In this document: positions 1 through 8,437 of the stretch, piece after piece
Layout of the letters: the number at the start of each line of letters is the position of its first letter
Position numbering within the stretch: the stretch's first letter is position 1
NCBI GenBank assembly: GCA_040218535.1
Contig: JAVJRG010000012.1
Coordinates: 744,001-808,000 of the forward strand
DNA from: Lacipirellulaceae bacterium
Lineage (GTDB): Bacteria > Planctomycetota > Planctomycetia > Pirellulales > Lacipirellulaceae
Direction: 5' to 3'
Length of the DNA: 64,000 nucleotides
Position numbers and translations under genes: made by a program
Notes under the pieces: model-generated
Databases searched by the model: none
What the model saw: only the letters and a program-made list of their open reading frames with translations
Told to the model about the DNA's origin: nothing

Positions 1-1841
1 CAGCAGTAATCGAATTCGATGCCCTGCCCGATTCGATTCGGTCCGCCGCCAAGAATCATAATGGTTTTATTCTGCGGCTTCGCGGCACCTTCAACCGGTT
101 CCTTCTCATAACTTTCAAGGCGCGACTCGTAGCGGGTCTGCCTCCCGGCGACTTCATCTTCCGTTTCATACGTCGAATAGAAGTACGGCGTGTAGGCCTC
201 AAACTCCGCAGCACAAGTATCGACTGACTTGTAGACCGCACAGATGTTCTGATCGAGCCGTCGCCCGCGGACCTCTAACTCTTCAACACCAAAGATGTTC
301 GCAAGCTGCCGATCTGAAAAGCCAAAGCGCTTGGCGGTGCGCAAGACTTCACGATCGAGTTCCTTCCAGCCGCCACTATCCGGATTCTCTTTGGCGATCT
401 CGCGTAGGCGGTTCTCTGTCTCAATGATTTCCATCAAGTTGTCGAGGAACCAGCGGTCGATCTTTGTGTGTTCGAATACCTCATCAACCGTCATGCCATC
501 TTTGAATGCGTAGCGAATGAACCAGATGCGTTCCGGGCAGGGCCGGGAAATCTTCGCGAGAATGTCCTCGCGGGTCGGTTGCTCGTCTGTCCCCCAGAGG
601 TCTTTCCCGTCGCAGCCAAAGCCTGCTGCACCGACTTCCAATCCGCGGAGTGCCTTCTGGAACGATTCCTTGAAGGTACTGCCAATGGCCATTGTCTCGC
701 CGACGCTTTTCATCTGCGTCATCAGCGTGTCGTCCGCTTCTGGGAATTTCTCGAAGGCGAATCTTGGGCACTTGGTCACCACATAGTCGATACTTGGCTC
801 GAAACAGGCCTGTGTTTCGCGAGTAATATCGTTCGGTAACTCGTACAGCCGATAGCCTACGGCCAGCTTCGCAGCGATCTTGGCAATGGGAAATCCGGTT
901 GCCTTTGAGGCGAGCGCGCTGGAACGGCTTACCCGAGGATTCATCTCGATGACAACCATCCGCCCGTCGTCGGGGTTGATGGCGAACTGAATGTTCGAAC
1001 CGCCCGTTTCGACGCCAATTTCGCGAATGACGGCGAGGCTTGCGTCGCGCATTCGCTGGTACTCCTTGTCGGTGAGCGTCTGCGCGGGGGCCACAGTGAT
1101 CGAATCGCCCGTGTGCACGCCCATCGGATCAAAGTTTTCGATGGCACAGATAATGACGACGTTGTCATCCGCGTCGCGCATCACTTCCATTTCGTATTCT
1201 TTCCAACCGATGATCGACTCTTCGATCAGCACCTCGGTGGTCGGCGATTGATCGAGCCCGCGGAGAACCTTCTCGTCGAATTCGGCCCGGTTGTAAGCAA
1301 TACCACCGCCAGCGCCGCCCATCGTAAAACTAGGACGGATAATCGCCGGCAGGCTAATCTGTTCGACCCACTCGCGCGCAGCTTCAATCGTTTGGACCGT
1401 CTTACCCCGGCAGACCCCGAGGCCGAGCTTCTCCATCGCCGCCTTGAAGCGTTCGCGATTCTCCGCCTTGTCGATCACGTCCGCATCGGCACCGATCAGC
1501 TCGACGCCGTACTTTTCGAGTACGCCATGCTCAACCAGCGCCATCGCCACGTTGAGCCCCGTCTGCCCACCGAGCGTCGGCAGCAGCGCGTCGGGCTTCT
1601 CCTTGGCGATCACCTTCTCGATCATCTGCCAAGTCAGCGGCTCGATGTAGGTCCGATCGGCGGTCGCCGGATCGGTCATGATCGTCGCCGGATTGGAGTT
1701 GACGAGAACCGTCTCGTACCCTTCCTCGCGCAGCGCTTTACAGGCCTGCGTTCCCGAGTAGTCAAACTCGCAAGCTTGGCCAATCACGATGGGGCCAGAA
1801 CCAATGAGGAGAATTCGCTTTATATCGTCTCGGCGGGGCAT
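1..1841 (-). CDS. carB: Carbamoyl-phosphate synthase large subunit, N-terminal part (runs off the window)
   Basis: This is the cytoplasmic synthetase subunit that makes carbamoyl phosphate from bicarbonate, ammonia supplied by the CarA glutaminase, and two ATP, for pyrimidine and arginine synthesis. It reads leftward and is cut by the window edge: about 613 residues of a family usually near 1,070 are present. The N terminus carries the nucleotide-binding segment [12 protein letters not shown] followed by EFDYSGTQA, and the first ATP-grasp half follows. The second synthetase half begins at the window edge with [15 protein letters not shown], the family's internal duplication. The start is the ATG at 1841-1839. 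The gene is divergent from the XRE regulator at 2021. No carA is in the window. The identification is secure; only the C-terminal half is missing. Confidence 0.95.
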   Translation of the reverse strand, partial: MPRRDDIKRILLIGSGPIVIGQACEFDYSGTQACKALREEGYETVLVNSNPATIMTDPATADRTYIEPLTWQMIEKVIAKEKPDALLPTLGGQTGLNVAMALVEHGVLEKYGVELIGADADVIDKAENRERFKAAMEKLGLGVCRGKTVQTIEAAREWVEQISLPAIIRPSFTMGGAGGGIAYNRAEFDEKVLRGLDQSPTTEVLIEESIIGWKEYEMEVMRDADDNVVIICAIENFDPMGVHTGDSITVAPAQTLTDKEYQRMRDASLAVIREIGVETGGSNIQFAINPDDGRMVVIEMNPRVSRSSALASKATGFPIAKIAAKLAVGYRLYELPNDITRETQACFEPSIDYVVTKCPRFAFEKFPEADDTLMTQMKSVGETMAIGSTFKESFQKALRGLEVGAAGFGCDGKDLWGTDEQPTREDILAKISRPCPERIWFIRYAFKDGMTVDEVFEHTKIDRWFLDNLMEIIETENRLREIAKENPDSGGWKELDREVLRTAKRFGFSDRQLANIFGVEELEVRGRRLDQNICAVYKSVDTCAAEFEAYTPYFYSTYETEDEVAGRQTRYESRLESYEKEPVEGAAKPQNKTIMILGGGPNRIGQGIEFDYC

Positions 1842-2020
1842 AGTAGGTGGGGCGAGGGGTTAGGGGCGAGCGATGTCTCGCCTAGCAGGTTCGGGGATGC
1901 GAAAACGCGAGTAAAATCGCTCCAAGGTATCACGGCCTACGGCTATGCTTCAACCGGCGGAAGTCGAAACGCGAATCGAACCTGCTTCCGCTGGGGACAG
2001 AACGCGCTAGAATAGGGTTC

Positions 2021-3040
2021 ATGCACGCCTTCGGCCAACGTCTCCGACAGCTTCGCATTGATGCCGGGCTGGGGCTCCGTACGTTTGCTCAACTGGTCGA
2101 CCAGCGGGCTTCGGTCGTGTCGGCCGTTGAATCAGGGCGACGGGGGCCGTGGCGGGATGAGGAGATTCTTTTGCAAGTCGCCAATGTGCTTGGCGTCGAG
2201 GAAAGAGTCCTTGAAGAAGCGGACTCCATTTCCGACGAGTTTCGCCCGGACGATGATTGGTCTTTGGACCCAATCTCTCGACTGCACTCTTGGGTGCTCT
2301 CGCCAGCCGCTTCTGCCGCGGGCGGTGAGTTCGATGACGAGGCACAAACAGAACTGACCGAAACGCTCGGCGTCCAACCGCCCACTCTTGGCGAGCAAGA
2401 CGGCTTCCAAGAAACACAGCCCCTGACAGACTTGGCGGTCGAGTGGCAAGCGCGGCGACTGACAGCGCGCCTCTCAACTCCTGTAGATGTTGAAGCCGCT
2501 TTGGAAAGAAACGGAGTACGACTGGAAATCGTCGCTGGGTTAGTGCCACGGTACAGCGTTCAAGCCTGCGTCACTTGCGAGGAGCCTGATCAGGAGGATC
2601 CATCCTCTTCATCAACGATCTGGATTGATCGGACGATTGCCGACAGTCACCCGATCGCTTCGTATCGATTGCTCCTAGCACGCGCCTACGCGCCACTTGC
2701 ACTGAGAAGTGAGAATCTTCAAGATCGAGACGCGAAGGCGTTTGCGCTTGCCATGTTGTTGCCCGCGGCTCCGCTTCAAGCCGCCGCCGAAACGGCCTAC
2801 ACGGACTACGTCGACCGCCACGGCTGGCTTTCTCCCGGAATCATGAAACAATACCTGTGCAACCAACTCGCCGAAGCGTTTGCCGCCCCACCCCACTTGA
2901 TCGCCCAAAGATTAGACGGCTGGCCCTGCCCTATCACACCCCGCCTTGAATTGGCACTCGAGACAAGAGAACGCACCCTACCACCGACTGATTGGGAGCG
3001 TTCCCCAGAACCAGCCGAGCAGATGTTGCTGTTCACGTGA
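2021..3040 (+). CDS. XRE-family regulator with a degenerate ImmA/IrrE-like C-terminal domain
   Basis: The protein has 339 residues. Residues about 4-60 form an XRE helix-turn-helix (FGQRLRQLRIDAGLGLRTFA, then a VSAVESGRRG recognition segment). The C-terminal half follows the layout of the ImmA/IrrE zinc peptidases often fused to such domains: a hydrophobic helix at residues about 212-227 (SYRLLLARAYAPLAL) sits where the HExxH helix is expected, and AFALAMLLP at about 240-248 matches the later conserved helix usually written FAAELLMP. The zinc-binding His and Glu are absent, so peptidase activity is unlikely. Family members control prophage or mobile-element repressors or stress genes; here no phage genes lie nearby. 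The function is inferred: a DNA-binding regulator with a pseudo-peptidase sensor. The fusion assignment rests on pattern reading alone. Confidence 0.7.
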   Translation: MHAFGQRLRQLRIDAGLGLRTFAQLVDQRASVVSAVESGRRGPWRDEEILLQVANVLGVEERVLEEADSISDEFRPDDDWSLDPISRLHSWVLSPAASAAGGEFDDEAQTELTETLGVQPPTLGEQDGFQETQPLTDLAVEWQARRLTARLSTPVDVEAALERNGVRLEIVAGLVPRYSVQACVTCEEPDQEDPSSSSTIWIDRTIADSHPIASYRLLLARAYAPLALRSENLQDRDAKAFALAMLLPAAPLQAAAETAYTDYVDRHGWLSPGIMKQYLCNQLAEAFAAPPHLIAQRLDGWPCPITPRLELALETRERTLPPTDWERSPEPAEQMLLFT

Positions 3041-3059
3041 TGGGTGGCCCCATGAGTAT

Positions 3060-3097
3060 CCCGCGCGAGCCAACTCCAAAGTCGTTGTGCTCGCGGG
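3060..3097. terminator. Imperfect hairpin after the XRE gene
   Basis: Arms CCCGCGCGAGCCAAC and GTTGTGCTCGCGGG pair imperfectly, starting 19 bases after the XRE stop codon. There is no clear U-tract. It may be a terminator or a small palindromic repeat. Confidence 0.4.
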
Positions 3098-3216
3098 CTA
3101 GCCGAGTCGTTCGTTCTTTGAGATTCAAACTTGCACCGGTACGTTTGCCTTGGCCAAAGGTGTAAAATGAAGCTCCTAAGTCACTGCCCCCTGCCGACTG
3201 CACCCTGTCCACTCCT

Positions 3217-4869
3217 ATGACTAAAGCCTCTGATCTTTTCATCCAAGCCCTCGAAAACGAAGGCGTGGAGTATCTCTTCGGCATCCCTGGCGAAGAGAAT
3301 CTCGACATGCTTGAGTCGCTCTCGAAGAGCTCGATCAAACTTGTCCTCACTCGCCACGAGCAAGCCGCTGGCTTCATGGCGGCTACCTACGGACGACTGA
3401 CGGGCAAGGCGGGAGTTTGCCTTTCGACGCTTGGCCCGGGGGCGACCAACTTCGTAACCGCGGCCGCCTACGCGAACCTCGGCGCGATGCCGATGGTAAT
3501 GATCACTGGCCAAAAACCGATCAAGACCAGCAAGCAAGGGCAGTTTCAGATCGTCGACATCGTCGACACGATGCAACCACTCACGAAGTTCGCCAAGCAA
3601 GTCGAAAGCGCGGATATGATCCCGGCTCGCGTCCGCGAAGCGTTTCGGCTAGCACAAGAGGAGCGACCCGGAGCGACGCATCTTGAATTGCCGGAGGACA
3701 TCGCCAAAGAAATGACCGACGCCCCCGTCCTGGAGCCAAGCTTCACCCGTCGACCCGTTGCCGATGATAAAGCAATCCGCAAAGCGGCCGAAGTGATCGC
3801 TGCGGCCAAGCATCCGTTGTTGTTGGTCGGTGCGGGGGCGAATCGTAAGCTCACTTGCCGGATGCTCCGCAAGTTTGTGGAGGACACGAATATTCCTTTC
3901 GTTACTACTCAAATGGGCAAAGGTGTCCTTGGCGAGAACAACCCGCGTTGGCTCGGCAACGCTGCCCTCTCAGACAACGATTACGTCCACCGTGCGATCG
4001 ATGCGGCTGACGCGATTATCAACGTGGGGCATGACGTGGTCGAAAAGCCACCGTTCTTCATGCGTCCGGGCGGACGGACGGTTCTGCATATCAATTTCAC
4101 CTCCGCCCAGGTCGACCCGGTTTACTTCCCCCAGGTGGAAGTCATCGGCGACATTGCGAACAGCGTATGGCAGATTGGCGAAAAACTCAGCGAAATGAAA
4201 GCCGACTGCTGCTGGGATTTCACCTTCTTCGAGAAAGTCCAAGCGGCTCTCCAAGAGCAATTGGCCGAGGGAGCCGACGATCCACGCTTCCCCATTTACC
4301 CGCAACGACTCGTCGCCGACGTTCGCAAGGTGATGACCGACCGCGACGTTATCGCCTTGGACAACGGCGTCTACAAACTGTGGTTTGCAAGGAACTACCC
4401 TGGGTATTTCTCCAACACCGTACTTCTAGATAACGCTCTGGCCACGATGGGTGCCGGACTCCCCTCAGCCATGGCCGCCCGCATGGTTCATCCGGATCGC
4501 AAAGTGATGGCCATCTGCGGCGACGGAGGCTTCATGATGAACTCCGCGGAAATCGAAACGGCTGTGCGGTTAAAGCTCGACTTGGTCGTCGTCATCCTCC
4601 GCGACAACGCCTATGGCATGATCAAGTGGAAGCAAGATCACGAAGGCTTCAGCGACTACGGCCTCGACTTCGACAACCCTGACTTCGTGAAGTACGCCGA
4701 AAGCTACGGAGCTCACGGCCACTTGATCGAGTCCGCCGACGCGTTCATCCCCACTGTCGAGAAAGCCTACGCCGCAGGCGGTGTTCACGTCGTCGATGTG
4801 CCGGTGGATTACTCGGAGAATGTGAAGATCCTGAATGAAGAGATTCCACGACGGAGTGCTGCTCTCTAG
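3217..4869 (+). CDS. Acetolactate synthase large subunit (thiamine diphosphate enzyme)
   Basis: A 550-residue thiamine diphosphate-dependent enzyme that condenses two pyruvate molecules into acetolactate in the cytoplasm. It shows the full three-domain layout: the N-terminal pyrimidine-binding domain with catalytic glutamate E48 in TRHEQAAGFMA, the glycine-rich GPGATN segment, a central domain, and the C-terminal cofactor domain with GDGG at residues 435-438 and DNAYGM near 464. No regulatory small subunit (ilvN/ilvH) is adjacent, and the next gene is an aldehyde dehydrogenase, which suggests a catabolic or overflow role more than branched-chain amino-acid synthesis. The bases just before the ATG (3182-3216) form a C-rich low-complexity run that looks repeat-derived. 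A related decarboxylase of the same superfamily cannot be fully excluded. Confidence 0.88.
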   Translation: MTKASDLFIQALENEGVEYLFGIPGEENLDMLESLSKSSIKLVLTRHEQAAGFMAATYGRLTGKAGVCLSTLGPGATNFVTAAAYANLGAMPMVMITGQKPIKTSKQGQFQIVDIVDTMQPLTKFAKQVESADMIPARVREAFRLAQEERPGATHLELPEDIAKEMTDAPVLEPSFTRRPVADDKAIRKAAEVIAAAKHPLLLVGAGANRKLTCRMLRKFVEDTNIPFVTTQMGKGVLGENNPRWLGNAALSDNDYVHRAIDAADAIINVGHDVVEKPPFFMRPGGRTVLHINFTSAQVDPVYFPQVEVIGDIANSVWQIGEKLSEMKADCCWDFTFFEKVQAALQEQLAEGADDPRFPIYPQRLVADVRKVMTDRDVIALDNGVYKLWFARNYPGYFSNTVLLDNALATMGAGLPSAMAARMVHPDRKVMAICGDGGFMMNSAEIETAVRLKLDLVVVILRDNAYGMIKWKQDHEGFSDYGLDFDNPDFVKYAESYGAHGHLIESADAFIPTVEKAYAAGGVHVVDVPVDYSENVKILNEEIPRRSAAL

Positions 4870-4883
4870 CCGAACGTGTTAAG

Positions 4884-5023
4884 TCTCGCGCAGAGACACG
4901 GAGACGCAGAGGATTCGACTTGAAACAGCATGAAATAACTCAAGCCACTGTCCTGTGAATTGCTTCGATTATTCTAATTAGCTTACGCCCTCAACTCTGC
5001 TGTCTCCGCGTCTCTGCGCGAGA
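4884..5023. repeat. Inverted repeat pair between the synthase and dehydrogenase genes
   Basis: The left arm at 4884-4911 begins TCTCGCGCAGAGAC and its near-perfect reverse complement lies at 4995-5023. The arms are 28-29 nt with a few mismatches and one indel, separated by about 83 nt of AT-richer sequence. The internal texture is a degenerate GAGACGC repetition. It could form a long hairpin in the transcript between the two genes. Confidence 0.85.
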
Positions 5024-5050
5024 CCTACCCGAATCCGAAATGAGAAAGCA

Positions 5051-6481
5051 ATGAACTCTCAATATCCCTACTACCTAGCCAACAAGCCCCAACAACCCAA
5101 CGCGGACCTCGAAGTCACCGACAAGTACACCGGCGAGGTGGCCACCAAGGTTGCCGTCGCCGACCGAGACACGATCGATAAAGCAATCGCCGCCACGGTC
5201 GAAGCCACCCGACCGATGCGAGAGCTGCCGCCGTACAAGCGGCAAGAAATCCTTTATCACTGCGTCGACCAGTTCGAGAAACGCTTCGACGAGTTCGCCG
5301 ATGCGCTTTGCGTCGAAGCGGGTAAACCGATCAAGGACTCCCGAGGCGAAGTCTCCAGGCTGATCGATACGTTCCGTATTGCCGCCGAGGAAGCGGTCCG
5401 CATCGGTGGCGAAGTGTTGAATCTGGAGATCTCCGCCCGGGCGAAAGGGTACCGTGGGATGGACAAGCGGGTGCCGATTGGGCCTTGCTCGTTCATTTCG
5501 CCATTCAACTTCCCACTGAATCTGGCCGCTCACAAAATCGCCCCTGCGATTGCCGCCGGGTGCCCGTTTGTGTTGAAGCCTGCTAGCCGCACGCCGATTG
5601 GTGCGTTGATGATTGGTGAAGTCATGGCAGAAACAGACTTGCCCGAGGGGGCTTTTTCGATCCTCCCCTGCTCGCGTGACGCGGCCGATTTGTTCACCAC
5701 TGACGAGCGGCTGAAACTCCTCAGCTTCACCGGCTCGCCCGAGGTCGGCTGGGAACTGAAAGCCAAGGCGGGCAAGAAGCCGGTCATCCTGGAACTGGGC
5801 GGCAACGCGGCTTGCATCGTCGACGAGGATGCGGACCTCGAAGACGCCGCCGAACGGATGATCGTCGGCGCGTTCTACCAATCGGGCCAAAGCTGCATCG
5901 GCGTCCAGCGGATTCTCATTCATGAAAAGGTCTACGACCAGTTCCGCGACATGCTCGTCGAGCGCACGAAGCAACTCAAAATGGGCAACCCCAAGGACGA
6001 GGACACGTTCATCGGCCCGGTCATCTCCGCAGGCGACGGCGAGCGACTGAAGAACTGGATCGATTCGGCCGTCGAAGCGGGCGGCAAAGTCCTCTGCGGC
6101 GGCGGTCGCGAAGGAGCAATGGTCGAAGCGACGCTCCTAGAGAACGTCCCCGACGACCAGCCGATCTGCACCGAGGAAGCTTTTGGCCCCGTGGCAGTGC
6201 TGGCGAAGTTCTCAGACTTTGACGCGGCACTCGCGGAAGTGAACGACAGTGTGTTCGGTCTCCAGGCGGGCGTGTTCACCCGCGACCTCTATAAGATGCT
6301 CCGCGCGTGGGACGAGCTGGAAGTCGGCGGCGTCGTGATCGGCGACGTCCCCAGTTGGCGCGTCGACAACATGCCCTACGGCGGCGTCAAAGACAGCGGC
6401 CTCGGGCGCGAAGGGATTCGCTACGCGATTGAAGACATGACCGAGCTGCGGTTGTTGGTGATTCGTGAAGGGAAGGGATAG
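5051..6481 (+). CDS. NAD(P)-dependent aldehyde dehydrogenase
   Basis: A 476-residue member of the aldehyde dehydrogenase superfamily that oxidises an aldehyde to the acid in the cytoplasm. Visible landmarks: the substrate and cofactor segment FISPFNFPLNLAAHK, the cofactor loop FTGSPEVGW, the general base glutamate in VILELGGNA and the catalytic cysteine in QSGQSCIGVQR. The C terminus keeps the family layout (EEAFGPVA, then PYGGVKDSGLGREG). The substrate cannot be read from sequence; glyceraldehyde-3-phosphate-, lactaldehyde- or succinate-semialdehyde-type enzymes are all possible. It lies 181 bp after the acetolactate synthase on the same strand, with an inverted repeat between them. Confidence 0.92.
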   Translation: MNSQYPYYLANKPQQPNADLEVTDKYTGEVATKVAVADRDTIDKAIAATVEATRPMRELPPYKRQEILYHCVDQFEKRFDEFADALCVEAGKPIKDSRGEVSRLIDTFRIAAEEAVRIGGEVLNLEISARAKGYRGMDKRVPIGPCSFISPFNFPLNLAAHKIAPAIAAGCPFVLKPASRTPIGALMIGEVMAETDLPEGAFSILPCSRDAADLFTTDERLKLLSFTGSPEVGWELKAKAGKKPVILELGGNAACIVDEDADLEDAAERMIVGAFYQSGQSCIGVQRILIHEKVYDQFRDMLVERTKQLKMGNPKDEDTFIGPVISAGDGERLKNWIDSAVEAGGKVLCGGGREGAMVEATLLENVPDDQPICTEEAFGPVAVLAKFSDFDAALAEVNDSVFGLQAGVFTRDLYKMLRAWDELEVGGVVIGDVPSWRVDNMPYGGVKDSGLGREGIRYAIEDMTELRLLVIREGKG

Positions 6482-6501
6482 GTTTCTGGCGGTTCTTTTT
6501 T

Positions 6502-6532
6502 TGAACCACAGAGGACACGGAGAGCACGGAGG
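6502..6532. repeat. Left arm of inverted repeat bracketing the ATP-grasp gene
   Basis: The segment GAACCACAGAGGACACGGAG and the next ten bases recur in reverse complement at 7456-7487, on the far side of the ATP-grasp gene. The arms are about 30 nt and differ at a few positions. Confidence 0.8.
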
Positions 6533-6592
6533 TTTGTTGGTGAACCTTAATAGGATGATTTCCCTCCTCTGATTATATTCTCTTATCTTCGA

Positions 6593-7411
6593 ATGCGGAT
6601 CACTCAAATGACCGAGATTACTTGGGTTCTCGAATCTGACGTATTCCCCGAGACTCACGCTGGTTTGCGTAGAGCTATATCTGAGCGTGGAATGAAGATC
6701 GTCGATTGGTGCGATAGCTGGTGGTACGACGGTTTTCCAAACTCTATCTCGGGAATCAATACGATCTTTCACGGTTCTCTGGGCAATGCTAGCGCGATCA
6801 ATGAAAAACTCGATTGGTCACCTGGCGCGCTTTGTAATTCCTCAGCGCTAGAGTGCTCTTCTTGGTACGAAGCAGCGAAGAGATGGTTAATCCACGATGA
6901 TTATCGAATTCTTCCAGCAAATGAATTAGTTGCAAACACCAAGGCCGTAGCCGAAGAGCTTGGATCACCTACGCAACTTTTTTTAAGGCCAGACAGCCCG
7001 TTGAAGCCTTTCAGTGGTCGAGTGTTAAATGTTGACGCCATCACCTTGAAAGCTCTGGATCACGGCTTCTATTTTGATGACGAATCGATACCAGTAGTTG
7101 TCGCACCCGTCCGTAATATTGGAAAGGAATGGCGATTCGTTGTTGTAGGCTCAGAAGTCGTTGCAGGCAGTGAGTATGACACCCAAACTCGCTCTGCCAC
7201 TTCAGACAACCCTGACAGCCGAGCTTGGAATCTTGCCAACGTAATCGCTGGCGAGATACCACAACCTTCTTCGGCATACATGCTCGACATCTGCGAATCC
7301 GAAAATGAACTTCGACTTCTTGAGCTGAACCCATTCGGTGGTGCTGATCTTTACGGATGCGACCCCGATTCTATCGTGGAGTCGGTAAGTAAGTTGATAA
7401 GTTTCGAATAG
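6593..7411 (+). CDS. ATP-grasp domain protein (DUF4343-like)
   Basis: A protein of up to 272 residues; the more natural start may be the second Met at 6608 (MTEITWVLESDVF). Visible ATP-grasp features are a lysine- and arginine-bearing central part (LFLRPDSPLKPFSG), the glycine-poor GKEWRFVVVG strand and the C-terminal metal-binding segment ELRLLELNPFGGADLY. The family links carboxylates to amines or thiols using ATP; the substrates here are unknown. The DNA is visibly more AT-rich than its neighbours, and the gene is bracketed by an inverted repeat pair (6502-6532 and 7456-7487), which suggests recent acquisition as a single-gene cassette. The fold is fairly clear; the precise family and role are uncertain. 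Confidence 0.75.
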   Translation: MRITQMTEITWVLESDVFPETHAGLRRAISERGMKIVDWCDSWWYDGFPNSISGINTIFHGSLGNASAINEKLDWSPGALCNSSALECSSWYEAAKRWLIHDDYRILPANELVANTKAVAEELGSPTQLFLRPDSPLKPFSGRVLNVDAITLKALDHGFYFDDESIPVVVAPVRNIGKEWRFVVVGSEVVAGSEYDTQTRSATSDNPDSRAWNLANVIAGEIPQPSSAYMLDICESENELRLLELNPFGGADLYGCDPDSIVESVSKLISFE

Positions 7412-7455
7412 TCTACTCAAGCTATGTGCAATTTGCGCACAGTGTCGTGCGTTTA

Positions 7456-7487
7456 CTCCTCCGTGTTCTCCGTGCCTCCGTGGTTCA
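7456..7487. repeat. Right arm of inverted repeat bracketing the ATP-grasp gene
   Basis: The sequence CCTCCGTGTTCTCCGTGCCT and the following bases are the near-complete reverse complement of 6502-6532. Together the two arms enclose only the ATP-grasp gene. Confidence 0.8.
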
Positions 7488-7593
7488 ATCCAACACCACT
7501 ACGGCAAACGCAACCATTGTTTGCTGCTAGCACCTCGATAGAGGTACATTGCTAGTTAGGAAATATTTCTCTTCACTTTCGAGGGCACAGACG

Positions 7594-8262
7594 ATGGACG
7601 CGATTAAACTTCTTGGTGGGTTACTGGGCAATCGTTCGCAGCGTGGTGGCGGGCTGGGGCAGCAGGTGCTTGAGCATGTGCTCAGCGAAGTCCAGCGGAA
7701 GCAGGAGGAAGAAGCGTATCGGCAGCAGCAACAGACAGCAGCAGCCCAACAGGCCCATGCTCGCCAGCAGCAGTACTCGCAGCGCGGGCGAAATCTGAAT
7801 CACGTGCTGCGTGATGCGCAGCAGCGATATCAACGCCATGTCACTCCCAGACGTGCCGCTCATGTCCCTGCGCGGCCGCACCACCAGCATCACGGCTACG
7901 ACGATAGCGAACTCAATCGCCGCAGTGCGGTACTCATCCGCGCGATGATCAATGCCGCCAAGAGCGACGGCGGGATCGATCAGGCTGAGCAACAAGCGAT
8001 CCTCAGCAAGCTGGGGCAGATCTCCCGCGACGAGGCACAGTTCCTTAATGACGAATTCCGCCGACCGTTGGACGTGCATGACTTCGCTCATAGCGTTCCC
8101 ACAGGCATGGAGGAACAAGTCTATGCCGTGTCGCTGATGGCGATTCGTTTAGACACGCATGCCGAGGCACGCTACCTGAAGGAACTGGCCGAGTGTCTGC
8201 GGCTTGATCCTCGCACGCGCGACGAGATTCACGAGTATTATCACGCACCGTGCTTGCATTAG
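7594..8262 (+). CDS. TerB-like / DUF533 family protein
   Basis: A 222-residue protein starting at the ATG of 7594 (MDAIKLLGGLLGNR), preceded by GAGGG; an upstream in-frame start at 7549 is less likely. The first half is glycine-, glutamine- and histidine-rich and low in complexity (residues about 35-105). The second half (about 110-215) has the acidic, helical TerB/DUF533 layout: RAMINAAKSDGGIDQAEQQ, then repeated helices ending in LAECLRLDPRTRDEI. Relatives include the E. coli inner-membrane-associated YebE and tellurite-resistance TerB proteins; the biochemical role is unknown. No signal peptide is seen. Confidence 0.75.
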   Translation: MDAIKLLGGLLGNRSQRGGGLGQQVLEHVLSEVQRKQEEEAYRQQQQTAAAQQAHARQQQYSQRGRNLNHVLRDAQQRYQRHVTPRRAAHVPARPHHQHHGYDDSELNRRSAVLIRAMINAAKSDGGIDQAEQQAILSKLGQISRDEAQFLNDEFRRPLDVHDFAHSVPTGMEEQVYAVSLMAIRLDTHAEARYLKELAECLRLDPRTRDEIHEYYHAPCLH

Positions 8263-8267
8263 TTCTT

Positions 8268-8410
8268 GAACCACAACGACACGACGAGCACAACGAAACT
8301 TCTTTTGACGGGATGAACAAGATCGACAGGATAGCAGTCGAGAAGAGATCCTGCTCATCCTGTAGACCCTGTCTAAAACATCGTCGTGTTCGTTGTGTCG
8401 TCGTGGTTAA
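8268..8410. repeat. Nested compound palindrome before the GH44 gene
   Basis: The outer arms (left near 8268-8300, right 8381-8410) read AACCACAACGACACGACGAG against CGTCGTGTTCGTTGTGTCGT. Inside lies a second imperfect pair, GATGAACAAGATCGACAGGA near 8313-8332 and ATCCTGCTCATCCTGTAGAC near 8348-8367. The unit fills the gap between two genes and ends 27 bp before the GH44 start codon. Confidence 0.75.
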
Positions 8411-8437
8411 TGTCTGAGTAACGACTAGGAACAGAAA

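Noticed and set aside
484-839. Several 60-120-codon frames on both strands within carB
   Set aside because: All overlap the carB reading frame and show no recognisable domains.
1113-2015. A 300-codon rightward frame opposite carB
   Set aside because: It is the antisense shadow of the carB gene, whose translation shows strong family motifs.
7481-7490. A GGTTCAATCC string like a tRNA T-arm
   Set aside because: It is the end of an inverted repeat arm, and no acceptor or anticodon stem can be drawn around it.
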